From assembly GCA_964453055.1 (NCBI GenBank), contig CAYVOD010000006.1, positions 1 through 46,707 of the forward strand: a DNA stretch of 46,707 nt. Direction: 5' to 3'. A program made the position numbers and the translations under genes. Shown here piece after piece: positions 1 through 8,380 of this stretch; positions within the stretch are counted from its first letter, which is position 1, and the number at the start of each line of letters is the position of its first letter. The notes below the pieces were generated by a model. The model saw only the letters and a program-made list of their open reading frames with translations. It was not told where the DNA came from and searched no databases. This stretch comes from UBA2256 sp964453055 (GTDB lineage Bacteria > Spirochaetota > Spirochaetia > Treponematales > Rectinemataceae).

Positions 1-44
1 CGGCGTTAGTCTAGGCCCAAGACAGGGCTTTCCGCCCAAATTCG

Positions 45-73
45 TTGACAGGAGCTGTGGGAGGACCTAAGAT
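45..73 (+). promoter_or_regulatory. Candidate sigma-70-type promoter
   Basis: A perfect TTGACA (45-50) is followed 17 bases later by TAAGAT (68-73, 4 of 6 consensus). It lies about 160 bases upstream of the first gene, so the transcript would have a long leader. I see no other recognisable gene or structure in bases 1-234. Seen in sequence; use as a promoter is inferred. Confidence 0.4.
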
Positions 74-234
74 CGAAACCAGGCGACACCTTTCATATTT
101 ATCCGAATTATTGCCACGGCTGTGATTGTTCCGTCGCTGGCTACGATCGGATGGAATATTCGAGGCTGTTTTCGATCAAGCCACTACTGCGATAAGTATT
201 AAAAATTTCGAAATCATATTTAGGCGAGGAAATT

Positions 235-1284
235 TTGAGAAAAATTTCGATTATTACCTCAATACTTCTCCTGACTCTCATGGTGGGTTGTCGTCACGAT
301 GGGGAGTACTGGAGCAATGAAGAGAATAATGCACCGCCTATTTTTGACGACACTCTTCCAATAAGGGATCTGGTTTTCTCGCATTCCATACTCGCGATCG
401 AGGAGATCGACAATATTCTCCCTTTGGGCAACTTGAATCCGCCTGATCATACTTTCCCGACCGATCATATTTATTTTTTGCCGAAAGAGAGCAATCGCTC
501 AATTTTCGCCCCCGCGGATGGAAAGATTTTGGAAATCCGCCTTGATACATCAGGCAGCGACGATGTTGTGAAAATCGGTGTTACGAATACTATGACGTAC
601 TATCTCGATCATATCCTCCTCGACGCCGGCCTTGCCGTGGGAGATTGGGTTCAGGCAGGGGATAGGCTGGGACTGAGCGGCGGAGCGGCCGCCGTCGACT
701 TAGGACTGATGAACAAAAATATCTCCAACGGGTTCCTGAGCGCCCATCACCCCCCTAGTACAGTATACGGCGACGCCCCTCTCAAATACTATGAATCTCC
801 ACTCAGGGAATCGTTGTACGATTTAGTGAAGCCCACCGGCGAACCTGCTTATGATCAAGCGTTTTGGGGCGTAAAGGATGGGAAATTCGTCTTCGATCAG
901 GCAGGCAGGTTGATCGGCAACTGGTTCAGAGAAGGAACTGTCGGGTACGTTTTCGCGGATCATCTTTCATTTTGCTACGACTTTTTTTATACAAACCAGC
1001 TTCGCATCGCGATTGGAAAGGATAACGCGACTCAATGCAAGCTTTTCGCGGTAAAAGGGCCGCTCGCCGACAGCTCAAGACCAGAGAATATAAGGATAGG
1101 CCAGACGACGGCTTTTCCGCTTTACAACGGCAACATTGTTAGCAGCGGCGAACCCGCTCAGGCTCGCATCGGATTGATGATGGTCGAGATGATCGATGAC
1201 AATCGTATCAAAATCGAGATTTTTGACGATACGACCAACGATTCTCGGCTGTTTACATCCGCCGCCTGCTACTACTCCCGCTAA
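235..1284 (+). CDS. Lipoprotein with degenerate M23/LytM-like domain
   Basis: Predicted cell-envelope lipoprotein of 349 residues. The hydrophobic segment 6-18 ends in L-M-V-G before Cys19, a spirochaete-tolerant lipobox. Residues about 90-160 resemble the M23 (LytM) beta-fold: APADGK at 92-97, Y-Y-L-D-H around 126, and GDWVQAGDRLG at 136-146. The position where active M23 peptidases have HxH reads V-D-L-G-L (154-158), so I infer a non-catalytic fold that may bind peptidoglycan or act as an activator. The start is TTG at 235, chosen because AGGCGAGGA (222-230) sits just upstream and the signal peptide begins there. It heads a plus-strand run ending with a lytic transglycosylase, which fits a cell-wall role. 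The C-terminal half (170-349) is unrecognised. Confidence 0.7.
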   Translation: MRKISIITSILLLTLMVGCRHDGEYWSNEENNAPPIFDDTLPIRDLVFSHSILAIEEIDNILPLGNLNPPDHTFPTDHIYFLPKESNRSIFAPADGKILEIRLDTSGSDDVVKIGVTNTMTYYLDHILLDAGLAVGDWVQAGDRLGLSGGAAAVDLGLMNKNISNGFLSAHHPPSTVYGDAPLKYYESPLRESLYDLVKPTGEPAYDQAFWGVKDGKFVFDQAGRLIGNWFREGTVGYVFADHLSFCYDFFYTNQLRIAIGKDNATQCKLFAVKGPLADSSRPENIRIGQTTAFPLYNGNIVSSGEPAQARIGLMMVEMIDDNRIKIEIFDDTTNDSRLFTSAACYYSR

Positions 1285-1323
1285 AGGGTCAAGAGCCGGC
1301 GCCTTGCTGTCGATAATAGAAGG

Positions 1324-1689
1324 ATGAGACCATCCCAGAAGGCATTGAGCGACCTTTCAAAGGTTTTGGGCGAGGCCGCCAAGGCGCCGGCGCAAGCCGG
1401 GGCATCGTCGCATCAATCAGAAATCCAGCGCTTCCTCGGCTTCTTGCCCCCAAGCCTTCGAGACGAAATCGGCAACGCTTTCGAGGCCAAACGCGCGACG
1501 GACCCTCAAAGGGCCAAGCTTTGGCTTATCGCGACGGCGAGCATCTTCTTGAAAGATTACGACGAAACCCCCTTAAGCCATGACGAATGGGAGGGGATCC
1601 GGGATCTGGTCGCCGATTTTTCCGGAGAGCTCGACATGGATCTCGTATCATACGCCATGGGCCTGGTCGTCGAGAATGGAGCGCTGTAG
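1324..1689 (+). CDS. Hypothetical protein, 121 aa
   Basis: A soluble, mostly helical protein with no signal peptide or membrane segment. I do not recognise the family. The N-terminal 30 residues are rich in Ala, Ser and Gln and look flexible; the rest is a compact acidic helical region (for example FLPPSLRDEIGNAFEAKRA and the end DMDLVSYAMGLVVENGAL). The ATG at 1324 is preceded directly by AGAAGG, an unusually short spacing. It ends two bases before the start of the methyltransferase gene, so the two are probably co-transcribed and translationally coupled. Function unknown. Confidence 0.6.
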   Translation: MRPSQKALSDLSKVLGEAAKAPAQAGASSHQSEIQRFLGFLPPSLRDEIGNAFEAKRATDPQRAKLWLIATASIFLKDYDETPLSHDEWEGIRDLVADFSGELDMDLVSYAMGLVVENGAL

Positions 1690-1691
1690 GG

Positions 1692-2435
1692 ATGTCGGAA
1701 TGGTTCGAGGACGAGAACTTTTGGATTACCTACGCTCCGCTGATGTTCGACGAACTCAGATGGGCGGAGGTGAAAACTTCGGTCGATAATATCCTCCAGC
1801 TCGCTCCCATCCAGCCCGGCGATCCGGTGCTCGATGTATGCTGCGGCGTGGGCAGGCACACTTCCGAATTCGCACGCAGAGGCTTCGCGGTCACGGGCGT
1901 CGACATAACCCAGGCGTATCTGGACGCGGCGAAAGAGACAGCTTTCGGAACGTCGATCCAGCCCGAATTCATTCACCAGGACGCGCGGAAATTCTCCAGG
2001 CCGAAGGCCTTCAAGCTCTGCTTGAACCTCTTTACCAGCTTCGGATACTTTGGAAACCCCGACGATGACCTTCTCGTTCTGAGAAACTGCGCCCAGAACT
2101 TAAGCCCCGGAGGCTGGTTCATACTGGAAACCTTGGGCAAGGAGGTTGAGGCCAGGGATTTTCTCGCCACCGAGGAATTCGAGCGCGGCGGCTGGCATGT
2201 CAGGACCGAATACGAAGTGGTCGACGACTGGGAGGGTGTTCGCAACCGCTGGATACTTCAGGATGGTGATAAGGTAGTGGATAATTCCTTCGTGCTACGT
2301 CTGTATTCGGCCTTCGAAATGAAGGCAGCCCTGAGAGAGGCGGGTTTCGCCAAGATCGACATTTTCGGAGGTTTGGACGGCAGGCCTTACGACCAGAACG
2401 CGCTAAGCTTAGTCGCCCGGGCGTCGGTGAATTAA
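1692..2435 (+). CDS. Class I SAM-dependent methyltransferase
   Basis: A 247-residue cytoplasmic methyltransferase of the Rossmann type. Motif I is VLDVCCGVGRHTSEFA (around residues 46-61), followed by an acidic residue at the end of beta-2 (VTGVDIT) and the HQDAR segment expected near motif III. The substrate cannot be told from sequence; small molecules and proteins are both possible. I chose the ATG at 1692 rather than the upstream in-frame ATG at 1587, because the latter would overlap the preceding gene by about 100 bases and the added residues are not methyltransferase-like. The 24-base gap to the lytic transglycosylase gene suggests one operon. Confidence 0.85.
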   Translation: MSEWFEDENFWITYAPLMFDELRWAEVKTSVDNILQLAPIQPGDPVLDVCCGVGRHTSEFARRGFAVTGVDITQAYLDAAKETAFGTSIQPEFIHQDARKFSRPKAFKLCLNLFTSFGYFGNPDDDLLVLRNCAQNLSPGGWFILETLGKEVEARDFLATEEFERGGWHVRTEYEVVDDWEGVRNRWILQDGDKVVDNSFVLRLYSAFEMKAALREAGFAKIDIFGGLDGRPYDQNALSLVARASVN

Positions 2436-2459
2436 AGCGAATATAGGGATAAAACCAAT

Positions 2460-4934
2460 ATGCGGACATATGAGGCGACCGCGCAAAAAACAGTAAAAAA
2501 ATCACTCCTTAAAAAACTGATCCTCGGACTTGTCTGGATAGCTTTTCTGGCTTTCTCGCTCCCCGCAGCCAATGCACAGGAACTCCCGGGAAACATGGAA
2601 ATTCCCCTGGCCAGGGAAGGAACGGGGGCCGAAACCTGGTACTACGAAGCCAAGCGGCTAGAACAATCGCCCGGAGGCGAAATACCCGACGAGAAAACGC
2701 AGGCTCTTTTAGACAACATGTATTCCCTGGCTTTTCATTTTGGAGAGAAAACAGCCGCTATCGAAGCGGGAAGGACGCTTTTGCAGCGCTCCTTGTCCCG
2801 GGCGAGTTACCTAGGCACAAAAACCCTGGCACTGCAGTGGCTCGAGTATTTTGGCCCCGATTGGGAGGTCTATCGAATTCTTATCGGTCGCGCTTTGGAG
2901 TCGGCGGATTACTCTCAGGTTTTAGAGGCTGTGGCCGCCATGAAGCGGCTTTTGCCTAGCACCGCCAAGACAAGGGCGGCGGAGCTCTTGTTTTACGAAT
3001 TTTCGGCCCGGGGGGGGTTAGGCGAACAGGATTGGCTTCCCGCCGCTTTAGCCTATCTCGATGCTTCCACGCTGGACAGCTGGGGGGCCAAGGTATTGCG
3101 CCTGGCCGCGGCGACCGGATCGCTGGAGCCGGAAACAAGGGACCTATGCCTCATGCGGGCGAATTTCCAGGCTAAGGAGTACGGGCAGGCGGCGGCGCTG
3201 GCCCTGGCCGCGGCCAGGCGCCTTCACCAAACCGACACGAAACGTTTTCTAATTTCCGAGGCAGGAAGATCCTTCGTTTCCTCAGGGATGCGAGCCGAGG
3301 GAGAAAGCTTTTTTCTCGACTACTTCCGCACCGGCATCGTCGCGAACGCGGCTGTGCCGCCCGAAACGAGCCCCATCGACCTGCCCGAGGCGGTGCTGAT
3401 CTCTCTGGGAACCTCAGGCTCGCCTGAAAATCTCTGGGTCGCCGCCTACTACCTCGCCAGGCTCTGGCAGGCCGCCGGGAAGGAACGGGAGGCGGCGATA
3501 CTTTTTCTCGGCCTCACCGACAGCGCCCCCTCCTCCGGCGATGCCGACGGCGCGCTCTGGTATTGGCTCGATATCACCATGAGAAGGATCGCCCAAGGCG
3601 ACTCCGAAGAGCTTGGCGCAGGAAGGTCGCTGGAGTTCGGGGCCCTGGTGGAGATTTCGCGGCGTTGGCGCAACGCGGCCAGCTTCGACGATATAGTCGA
3701 CGATTTCGCGCGGAGAATTTTGAGGGAAAAATCCTGGAGCGATCTTTATTCGCTTTATATTCTTCTGGACGACAGGCTGTCCGCGTCCATGCGGACGCGG
3801 CTTTCGTACTTGAGCGGGAGGCTGCTGGAGGAAGGCCTGGCCGCAGCGGGCTCCGGCGTCGACGAAGCCTATGCCATCGCCCGAGCGCAGTTCGAATCGA
3901 TCCTCGCCGACGAAGACGCCGAGGAGTACTACAGGACCATGTCAGCCTGGCGGCTCGGCCGGGAACCTCCCTTCCTGGCCTCAATGCCCGCGCTGTCTGA
4001 TGACAACCAGAACGATGACGCGGATCGGACTTTCCCGCGGCCTGAAACGATCCTCGAGGCGGGATATGCCCCCTCCGATGCAATAACCTCCGCCGGCGCC
4101 GGTTTCCAGACCGCCCTTTCGCTTATAAAAAACTATCTCAGCTACGAGTTGGACGAAATGGCTTCGGCGGTGGCGCTCCGCTACCTTGGCAGCTTGGATG
4201 TATCCCTGCTCGCGAGCCTGGCGTTCGAGCTTTCCGCCGAAGGCCAGCACAACGCCGCGCTTCGCCTCGCAAGGGACGCTGTCTATCGGGGCGCGGGACA
4301 GCGTTACCCTGAGCTTTATGAATTGGTGTACCCAAAAGCTTGGAACGATATCGTGTCAGCTGCGGCGTCGATTCCCGACATTCCCGAAGCCTTGGCCTAC
4401 GGAATCATACGATCGGAAAGCGTCTTCGATCCGAAGGCCGTGTCCTACGCAGGCGCCATCGGTCTTTCTCAACTTATGCCGAGCACCGCCGCCGAAACTG
4501 CCCGCGGTCTTAACATGAATTCCTACTCCCTTATCGACCCTCAGGACAATGTCACCATCGGCATGACCTACTATTCCTACATGCTCGACCGCTTCGGCAA
4601 GAAGCCGATGCGAGCCATGTTCGCCTACAACGCGGGCCCCGGGAGAATGACGGCCTGGAACAAGGAATCCGGCGAACTGCCCGATGATATTCTTCTCGAA
4701 ACCCTGCACCTGGCCCAGCCCCGGCAATACGCCAAAAACATAATTCAGGCCAGCCTCGCATACGGGAAGATCCACTACGATATCGATGCGCTTTCTTTGC
4801 TCGACTACCTAGTGCAGTCGAAGCCACTCACTCCCAAGGCGAGAGAAATCCCGGCGGAACAGGCTGCCGAAACCGCCGCTTCCGAGCAGCAACCCTCCGA
4901 GGAGATACATTCTTCGCATGGCATTACTCAATAG
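2460..4934 (+). CDS. slt: Slt-type soluble lytic murein transglycosylase
   Basis: A peptidoglycan-cleaving enzyme of 824 residues, made for the periplasm. The signal peptide runs to about residue 39 (hydrophobic 20-35, cleavage after A-N-A). Residues 40-620 are a long alpha-helical repeat region, as in the Slt70 doughnut. The C-terminal SLT domain (about 635-770) has the catalytic Glu653 in IIRSESVFD, GLSQLMPSTA and AYNAGPGR. It cleaves the MurNAc-GlcNAc bond non-hydrolytically, giving 1,6-anhydro ends (family knowledge). A Glu/Ala-rich tail of about 40 residues follows the domain. No strong ribosome site precedes the ATG at 2460. The stop lies four bases from the convergent GGDEF gene. Confidence 0.9.
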   Translation: MRTYEATAQKTVKKSLLKKLILGLVWIAFLAFSLPAANAQELPGNMEIPLAREGTGAETWYYEAKRLEQSPGGEIPDEKTQALLDNMYSLAFHFGEKTAAIEAGRTLLQRSLSRASYLGTKTLALQWLEYFGPDWEVYRILIGRALESADYSQVLEAVAAMKRLLPSTAKTRAAELLFYEFSARGGLGEQDWLPAALAYLDASTLDSWGAKVLRLAAATGSLEPETRDLCLMRANFQAKEYGQAAALALAAARRLHQTDTKRFLISEAGRSFVSSGMRAEGESFFLDYFRTGIVANAAVPPETSPIDLPEAVLISLGTSGSPENLWVAAYYLARLWQAAGKEREAAILFLGLTDSAPSSGDADGALWYWLDITMRRIAQGDSEELGAGRSLEFGALVEISRRWRNAASFDDIVDDFARRILREKSWSDLYSLYILLDDRLSASMRTRLSYLSGRLLEEGLAAAGSGVDEAYAIARAQFESILADEDAEEYYRTMSAWRLGREPPFLASMPALSDDNQNDDADRTFPRPETILEAGYAPSDAITSAGAGFQTALSLIKNYLSYELDEMASAVALRYLGSLDVSLLASLAFELSAEGQHNAALRLARDAVYRGAGQRYPELYELVYPKAWNDIVSAAASIPDIPEALAYGIIRSESVFDPKAVSYAGAIGLSQLMPSTAAETARGLNMNSYSLIDPQDNVTIGMTYYSYMLDRFGKKPMRAMFAYNAGPGRMTAWNKESGELPDDILLETLHLAQPRQYAKNIIQASLAYGKIHYDIDALSLLDYLVQSKPLTPKAREIPAEQAAETAASEQQPSEEIHSSHGITQ

Positions 4935-4938
4935 AGAA

Positions 4939-6489
4939 TTAATGCAGCACCGTGGTGTTTCTGCCCGATTCCTTGGCCCGATACATCGCCCTGTCGGTCG
5001 CGATTAACAAATCTTTGAGGTTGTCACAGCCGGGCTTCAACCCAGCCACGCCGAAACTGGCTGTTATTCGTATATCGAAACCATCGTTCCTGAGCCGAAG
5101 CCCTTCCAAGGATTTTCGGGTTTTTTCCGCCACTTCGTAGGCTTCCACGAGAGTCGCCCTAGGCAGGATGATCAGGATTTCCTCTCCGCCGAAACGTCCC
5201 ACGGTATATTTCTTCCCCACCTGATGGGCGCAGATCGCCCCGACGGCTCCCAGCACCTTGTCTCCTGTTTCGTGGCCGTATAGATCGTTCACCTGCTTGA
5301 AATGATCCAGGTCAAGCAGGATCAGCGAGAGAGCGGTGCGACCTTTTTTCGCGTTTTCGATTTCCCTGGCAAGCGCTTCGTTGAGATACCGTCGATTATG
5401 CAAGCCTGTGAGGACATCGTGGGAAGCCAAAAACTCGAATTTTCGCTGCAGTTCCTTAAAATCGGAAACGTCGTGGAAATTGACGAGTTTGCCGAGTATC
5501 TTGCCCGTTCGATTTTTTAAAGGGGTGGATGTGACGTGGAATATGGGGGAACCTTCCTCCGGCTTGGCTTGATACTCCATTTCTCCGGAATTGGGGCAGG
5601 TGAAAATATGAAGCATCTCCGGGGAAATATCTTTCAGCATTTTCGCTTCTGCGAAAGGTTCTTTGACATCGATGCCGGGGAAGACCGATCGCATCGCCCG
5701 GTTCATATCGGCAAGGCGCCCCTGGACATCCAACACCATGACCCCGTCCTGCATTCCCTCGAAGATTAAATCCCTGGCCAGCGGGCTAATATCCAGGATG
5801 CCGACCCTGAGGAACCCAGCCACGAAGAGGGCGATGCTCAAGCCCAAGGCGAAGGGGGAGAGATCTATGTTGTTGGGCGAAAATCCGAAATTATAGAGAA
5901 TGCTCGAGATCCAGGGAGCCGTCGAACCGACGACGTAAATGGCCGCTTGGCTTCTCGGGAAGGGCTGCCCGCGGACCAGCGCCCGGATGAAAAGCCCCAG
6001 GCTAATGGCCAAGTAAAAGCTTTGCATCAGGGTAATGGCGTACAAAGCCCAGGTACGGTCGTAGACGAAGGGCGAAAGCGCGACCCCAACGGCCATGTGT
6101 GCGTTGGGATGGATCAAGTTGAGCCCTCCCAGGGTTTGGGCCGCTACGAGGCTCGCGGTGGGCGCCAAGAAAACAAGCCCTATGAGCCAGGGCTTGAGGT
6201 GACGGTTTTTTGTGGTGATGTAAAGGGCGAACAGCAGCCAAAACGGTACTATGTACTGTATTCCTATGTGCTGAAAGCGAACCCAGAAGAAAAGGGAAGA
6301 CTGGGTGTCGGCGTTTATCTCCATGGCATAGCCGAAATTGTAGATGGCCGCGCATAGCCCGCTCAGCGCGAGATAGATCGCCGAAGCTCCGGAAGACGCG
6401 CGTTTTCTCCACGCCAATATGCAGAGAAATATTATGGTGATGCAGAATGAGAAAAGAAGGGTGGTGGCTATGAGACGGGCTGAAGACAT
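4939..6489 (-). CDS. 7TM/PAS/GGDEF diguanylate cyclase
   Basis: A membrane-bound diguanylate cyclase of 516 residues. The N-terminal half (about 1-225) has seven hydrophobic segments like the histidine-kinase N-terminal 7TM sensor family. A PAS-like region follows (about 230-345, starting near EGMQDGVMVLDVQGRL). The GGDEF domain occupies about 350-516 with FDHFKQVNDLYGHETGD-type nucleotide-binding sequence and the active loop FGGEEI (about 431-436), so cyclic-di-GMP synthesis is likely. The RxxD inhibitory site usually found just before this loop is absent (K-K-Y-T there), which suggests no product inhibition at that site. The ligand is unknown. It lies 33 bases downstream of sua5 on the same strand and is convergent with slt. 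Confidence 0.9.
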   Translation of the reverse strand: MSSARLIATTLLFSFCITIIFLCILAWRKRASSGASAIYLALSGLCAAIYNFGYAMEINADTQSSLFFWVRFQHIGIQYIVPFWLLFALYITTKNRHLKPWLIGLVFLAPTASLVAAQTLGGLNLIHPNAHMAVGVALSPFVYDRTWALYAITLMQSFYLAISLGLFIRALVRGQPFPRSQAAIYVVGSTAPWISSILYNFGFSPNNIDLSPFALGLSIALFVAGFLRVGILDISPLARDLIFEGMQDGVMVLDVQGRLADMNRAMRSVFPGIDVKEPFAEAKMLKDISPEMLHIFTCPNSGEMEYQAKPEEGSPIFHVTSTPLKNRTGKILGKLVNFHDVSDFKELQRKFEFLASHDVLTGLHNRRYLNEALAREIENAKKGRTALSLILLDLDHFKQVNDLYGHETGDKVLGAVGAICAHQVGKKYTVGRFGGEEILIILPRATLVEAYEVAEKTRKSLEGLRLRNDGFDIRITASFGVAGLKPGCDNLKDLLIATDRAMYRAKESGRNTTVLH

Positions 6490-6522
6490 TGGAACACATT
6501 CTCGGCTGAGGCCAGGACTTTG

Positions 6523-7533
6523 TCAATCTAACCCGGATTTCGCCTTGTATGAAGCCCTGGAAAGCCTATCGTTGATCGCCCTCCCCAATCCCTGCTCCGG
6601 AACCCGCTCCGCGTAGATCGATTCCAGGCCTTGGGTATCCAGCTCATTCAACAGGGCGAAGAGCCGGGCGGCAGCCTCTCGCGTATCGCCTCTTTCGGAA
6701 AGGACAAAGACTTTCCCGAAGGATTCGATGTCCTCCAGCTCCTCCCTGGCCTCGGCGTTGAATAGGATTACCGCCCTTTTCTCAGAGGTCTTTATCGCGC
6801 CGAGCGCCGAGCGAAGCCTTTTTCTTTCCATTAAATGGAGCCTCGCATGAGGCGCGTAGTGGCTCGGCAACTGCCCGGGGCTCGTCAGGTTTCCCGATGG
6901 ATCCTGGGATAGGAGCACTTCCCCGACGAGTTCCTGGATTCGCTCAAGGGGCATGCCTCCTGGGCGCAGAAGGCGGGGAGCCGGACCTGTCATGTCCAGG
7001 ACGCTGGATTCCAGGCCTACCTCGCAGGGTCCCCCGTCGACGATATAATCCACCCTATCGCCCAGGCTTCGCGCTACGTGCTGTGCCGTGGTGGGCGAGA
7101 CATAGCCGAATGGGTTCGCGCTAGGCGCCGCCACGACGGTACCCGAATATTCGATTATTTTTCTGGCCAGGATTTGGGAGGGAAATCGCACCGCCACGGT
7201 GTCGAGACCCGAGGTGACAATGCCGGGCACCTCTGGACGTTTGGGCAAGACCAGGGTGAGCGGGCCCGGCCATAATTTTTCCGCCAACAGCTTGGCCTTC
7301 GGCGAAAACTCGGAAACCAGGCGATCGATCTGGTCCAGCGTGGCTATATGGACTATGAGAGGATCGAAGGTGGGTCGACGTTTTGCCTCAAAAACCCTGG
7401 CCACGGCCTCAGGATTGAAGGCGTCAGCGCCGAGCCCGTAGACGGTTTCGGTGGGGATCACGACGAGTTTGCCCGCAGCGATGGCCTCGCCGGCAACTAT
7501 GAGGCTTTCGTCGCTCGAATCCAGTAATTCCAT
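6523..7533 (-). CDS. sua5: Threonylcarbamoyl-AMP synthase, Sua5/YwlC type
   Basis: This enzyme makes L-threonylcarbamoyl-AMP from Thr, bicarbonate and ATP, the first step of tRNA t6A37 synthesis. The N-terminal YrdC domain (1-205) shows PTETVYGLGADA, FEAKRRPTFDPLIVHI, LWPGPLTLVLPK, SANPFGYVSPTTA and LRPGGMP. The 336-residue length includes a C-terminal Sua5 domain (about 225-336), so this is the long two-domain form rather than short TsaC. No strong ribosome site is visible before the ATG. It sits between the B3/B4 protein and the cyclase on the minus strand, in what is probably one transcription unit. Confidence 0.93.
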   Translation of the reverse strand: MELLDSSDESLIVAGEAIAAGKLVVIPTETVYGLGADAFNPEAVARVFEAKRRPTFDPLIVHIATLDQIDRLVSEFSPKAKLLAEKLWPGPLTLVLPKRPEVPGIVTSGLDTVAVRFPSQILARKIIEYSGTVVAAPSANPFGYVSPTTAQHVARSLGDRVDYIVDGGPCEVGLESSVLDMTGPAPRLLRPGGMPLERIQELVGEVLLSQDPSGNLTSPGQLPSHYAPHARLHLMERKRLRSALGAIKTSEKRAVILFNAEAREELEDIESFGKVFVLSERGDTREAAARLFALLNELDTQGLESIYAERVPEQGLGRAINDRLSRASYKAKSGLD

Positions 7534-7592
7534 CGGGCAGATGGTAGCGATTACCGGGGCCTATGACAATACCGGCGGGCCGGAGCAAGTAT

Positions 7593-8297
7593 TTACAGGA
7601 TGCTCCACTCGGCCGAGTCCGAGGCTTTGGCGAGGTAGCTCGCGAGTTGTTCGCAGGCCGCTTGGAGGTCGCGGCCTTCCGGCCCGCCGGGCGCGTAGAT
7701 GAAAGCGAGGGCTCGGGCTGCCCCGGGAAAGAGTTTCGTCGCCATGGAGTCCCGCACCGGATTGGCGGTAGGCAGCCAGTTTTGGCCGTTTTTTCGGCAG
7801 ACGCAGAGCAGGTCCTTAAGGTCGATGCTCTGCCCGCCCTGGTTGAAAACATAGTTTTCGCCCTCGAAACCTCGGCGTATAAGGAGTTCCTCCCCGGACT
7901 TGTCCAGGTCGATAATGCTGATGGGATAGGCGGAAACCAGGCTCACGACGTTTATGGAGTCCACGAAATAATTGACCTTCGGAAAATCGTCCTCCAGCAA
8001 GGCCTGCAGAAGGTACTCGCTGGAAGGCTTCGCCCTGCCCGCCGGCTTATAGCTTCCGTAGCGCAGCAAGGATCGCAGCGCTGCCTTCCGCTCGGGAGAG
8101 ACTAAGGATTCTCCCCTGTCCCTCGCCTCCTTAAGCACCGCCGCGAGAGAGCTGGCAGAATCGGGCTCGACGTTTCCCGACGCTGCGCCAAGGTCGATCC
8201 CTCCATCGCTCTCCCATTTCAAACCAGTCGCCTGAACGAGTCCCAGGCGCAATGTTTCCAGGCCAAAACCCTGGGCGATGCGTATGTTGAGTCTCAG
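7593..8297 (-). CDS. B3/B4 tRNA-binding domain protein
   Basis: A stand-alone protein related to the B3/B4 (editing-like) domain of phenylalanyl-tRNA synthetase beta. Characteristic parts are YFVDSINVVSLVSAYPISI, DLDKSGEELLIRRG and the end region GAARALAFIYAPGG. Members are thought to act on mischarged tRNA or free amino acids; this one is untested. Start choice: the first standard start is TTG at 8252 with no ribosome site. A GGGAGG (8304-8309 on the minus strand) lies six bases before an in-frame CTG at 8297, and the 15 added residues (LRLNIRIAQGFGLET) continue a plausible first beta-strand. I therefore extend to 8297, giving 234 residues. The next gene downstream, sua5, also serves tRNA modification. 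Confidence 0.75.
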   Translation of the reverse strand: MRLNIRIAQGFGLETLRLGLVQATGLKWESDGGIDLGAASGNVEPDSASSLAAVLKEARDRGESLVSPERKAALRSLLRYGSYKPAGRAKPSSEYLLQALLEDDFPKVNYFVDSINVVSLVSAYPISIIDLDKSGEELLIRRGFEGENYVFNQGGQSIDLKDLLCVCRKNGQNWLPTANPVRDSMATKLFPGAARALAFIYAPGGPEGRDLQAACEQLASYLAKASDSAEWSIL

Positions 8298-8347
8298 TAT
8301 ATGCCTCCCGGCGATAGTCTTTTATGTCTTTGCAAAAATCAAGTTTA

Positions 8348-8372
8348 TATACTACTCTATCGGACAGGAGGA
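8348..8372 (+). promoter_or_regulatory. nqrB leader: candidate -10 and strong ribosome site
   Basis: TATACT (8348-8353) is a good -10 match, but I see no convincing -35. AGGAGGA (8366-8372) is a near-perfect ribosome-binding site eight bases before the GTG at 8381 and decides the nqrB start over the in-frame ATG at 8324, which has none. Confidence 0.35.
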
Positions 8373-8380
8373 ACTCCACC

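Noticed and set aside
1..70. Open frame 2-70 as the tail of an upstream gene
   Set aside because: Too short to judge, no recognisable motif, and it overlaps the candidate promoter.
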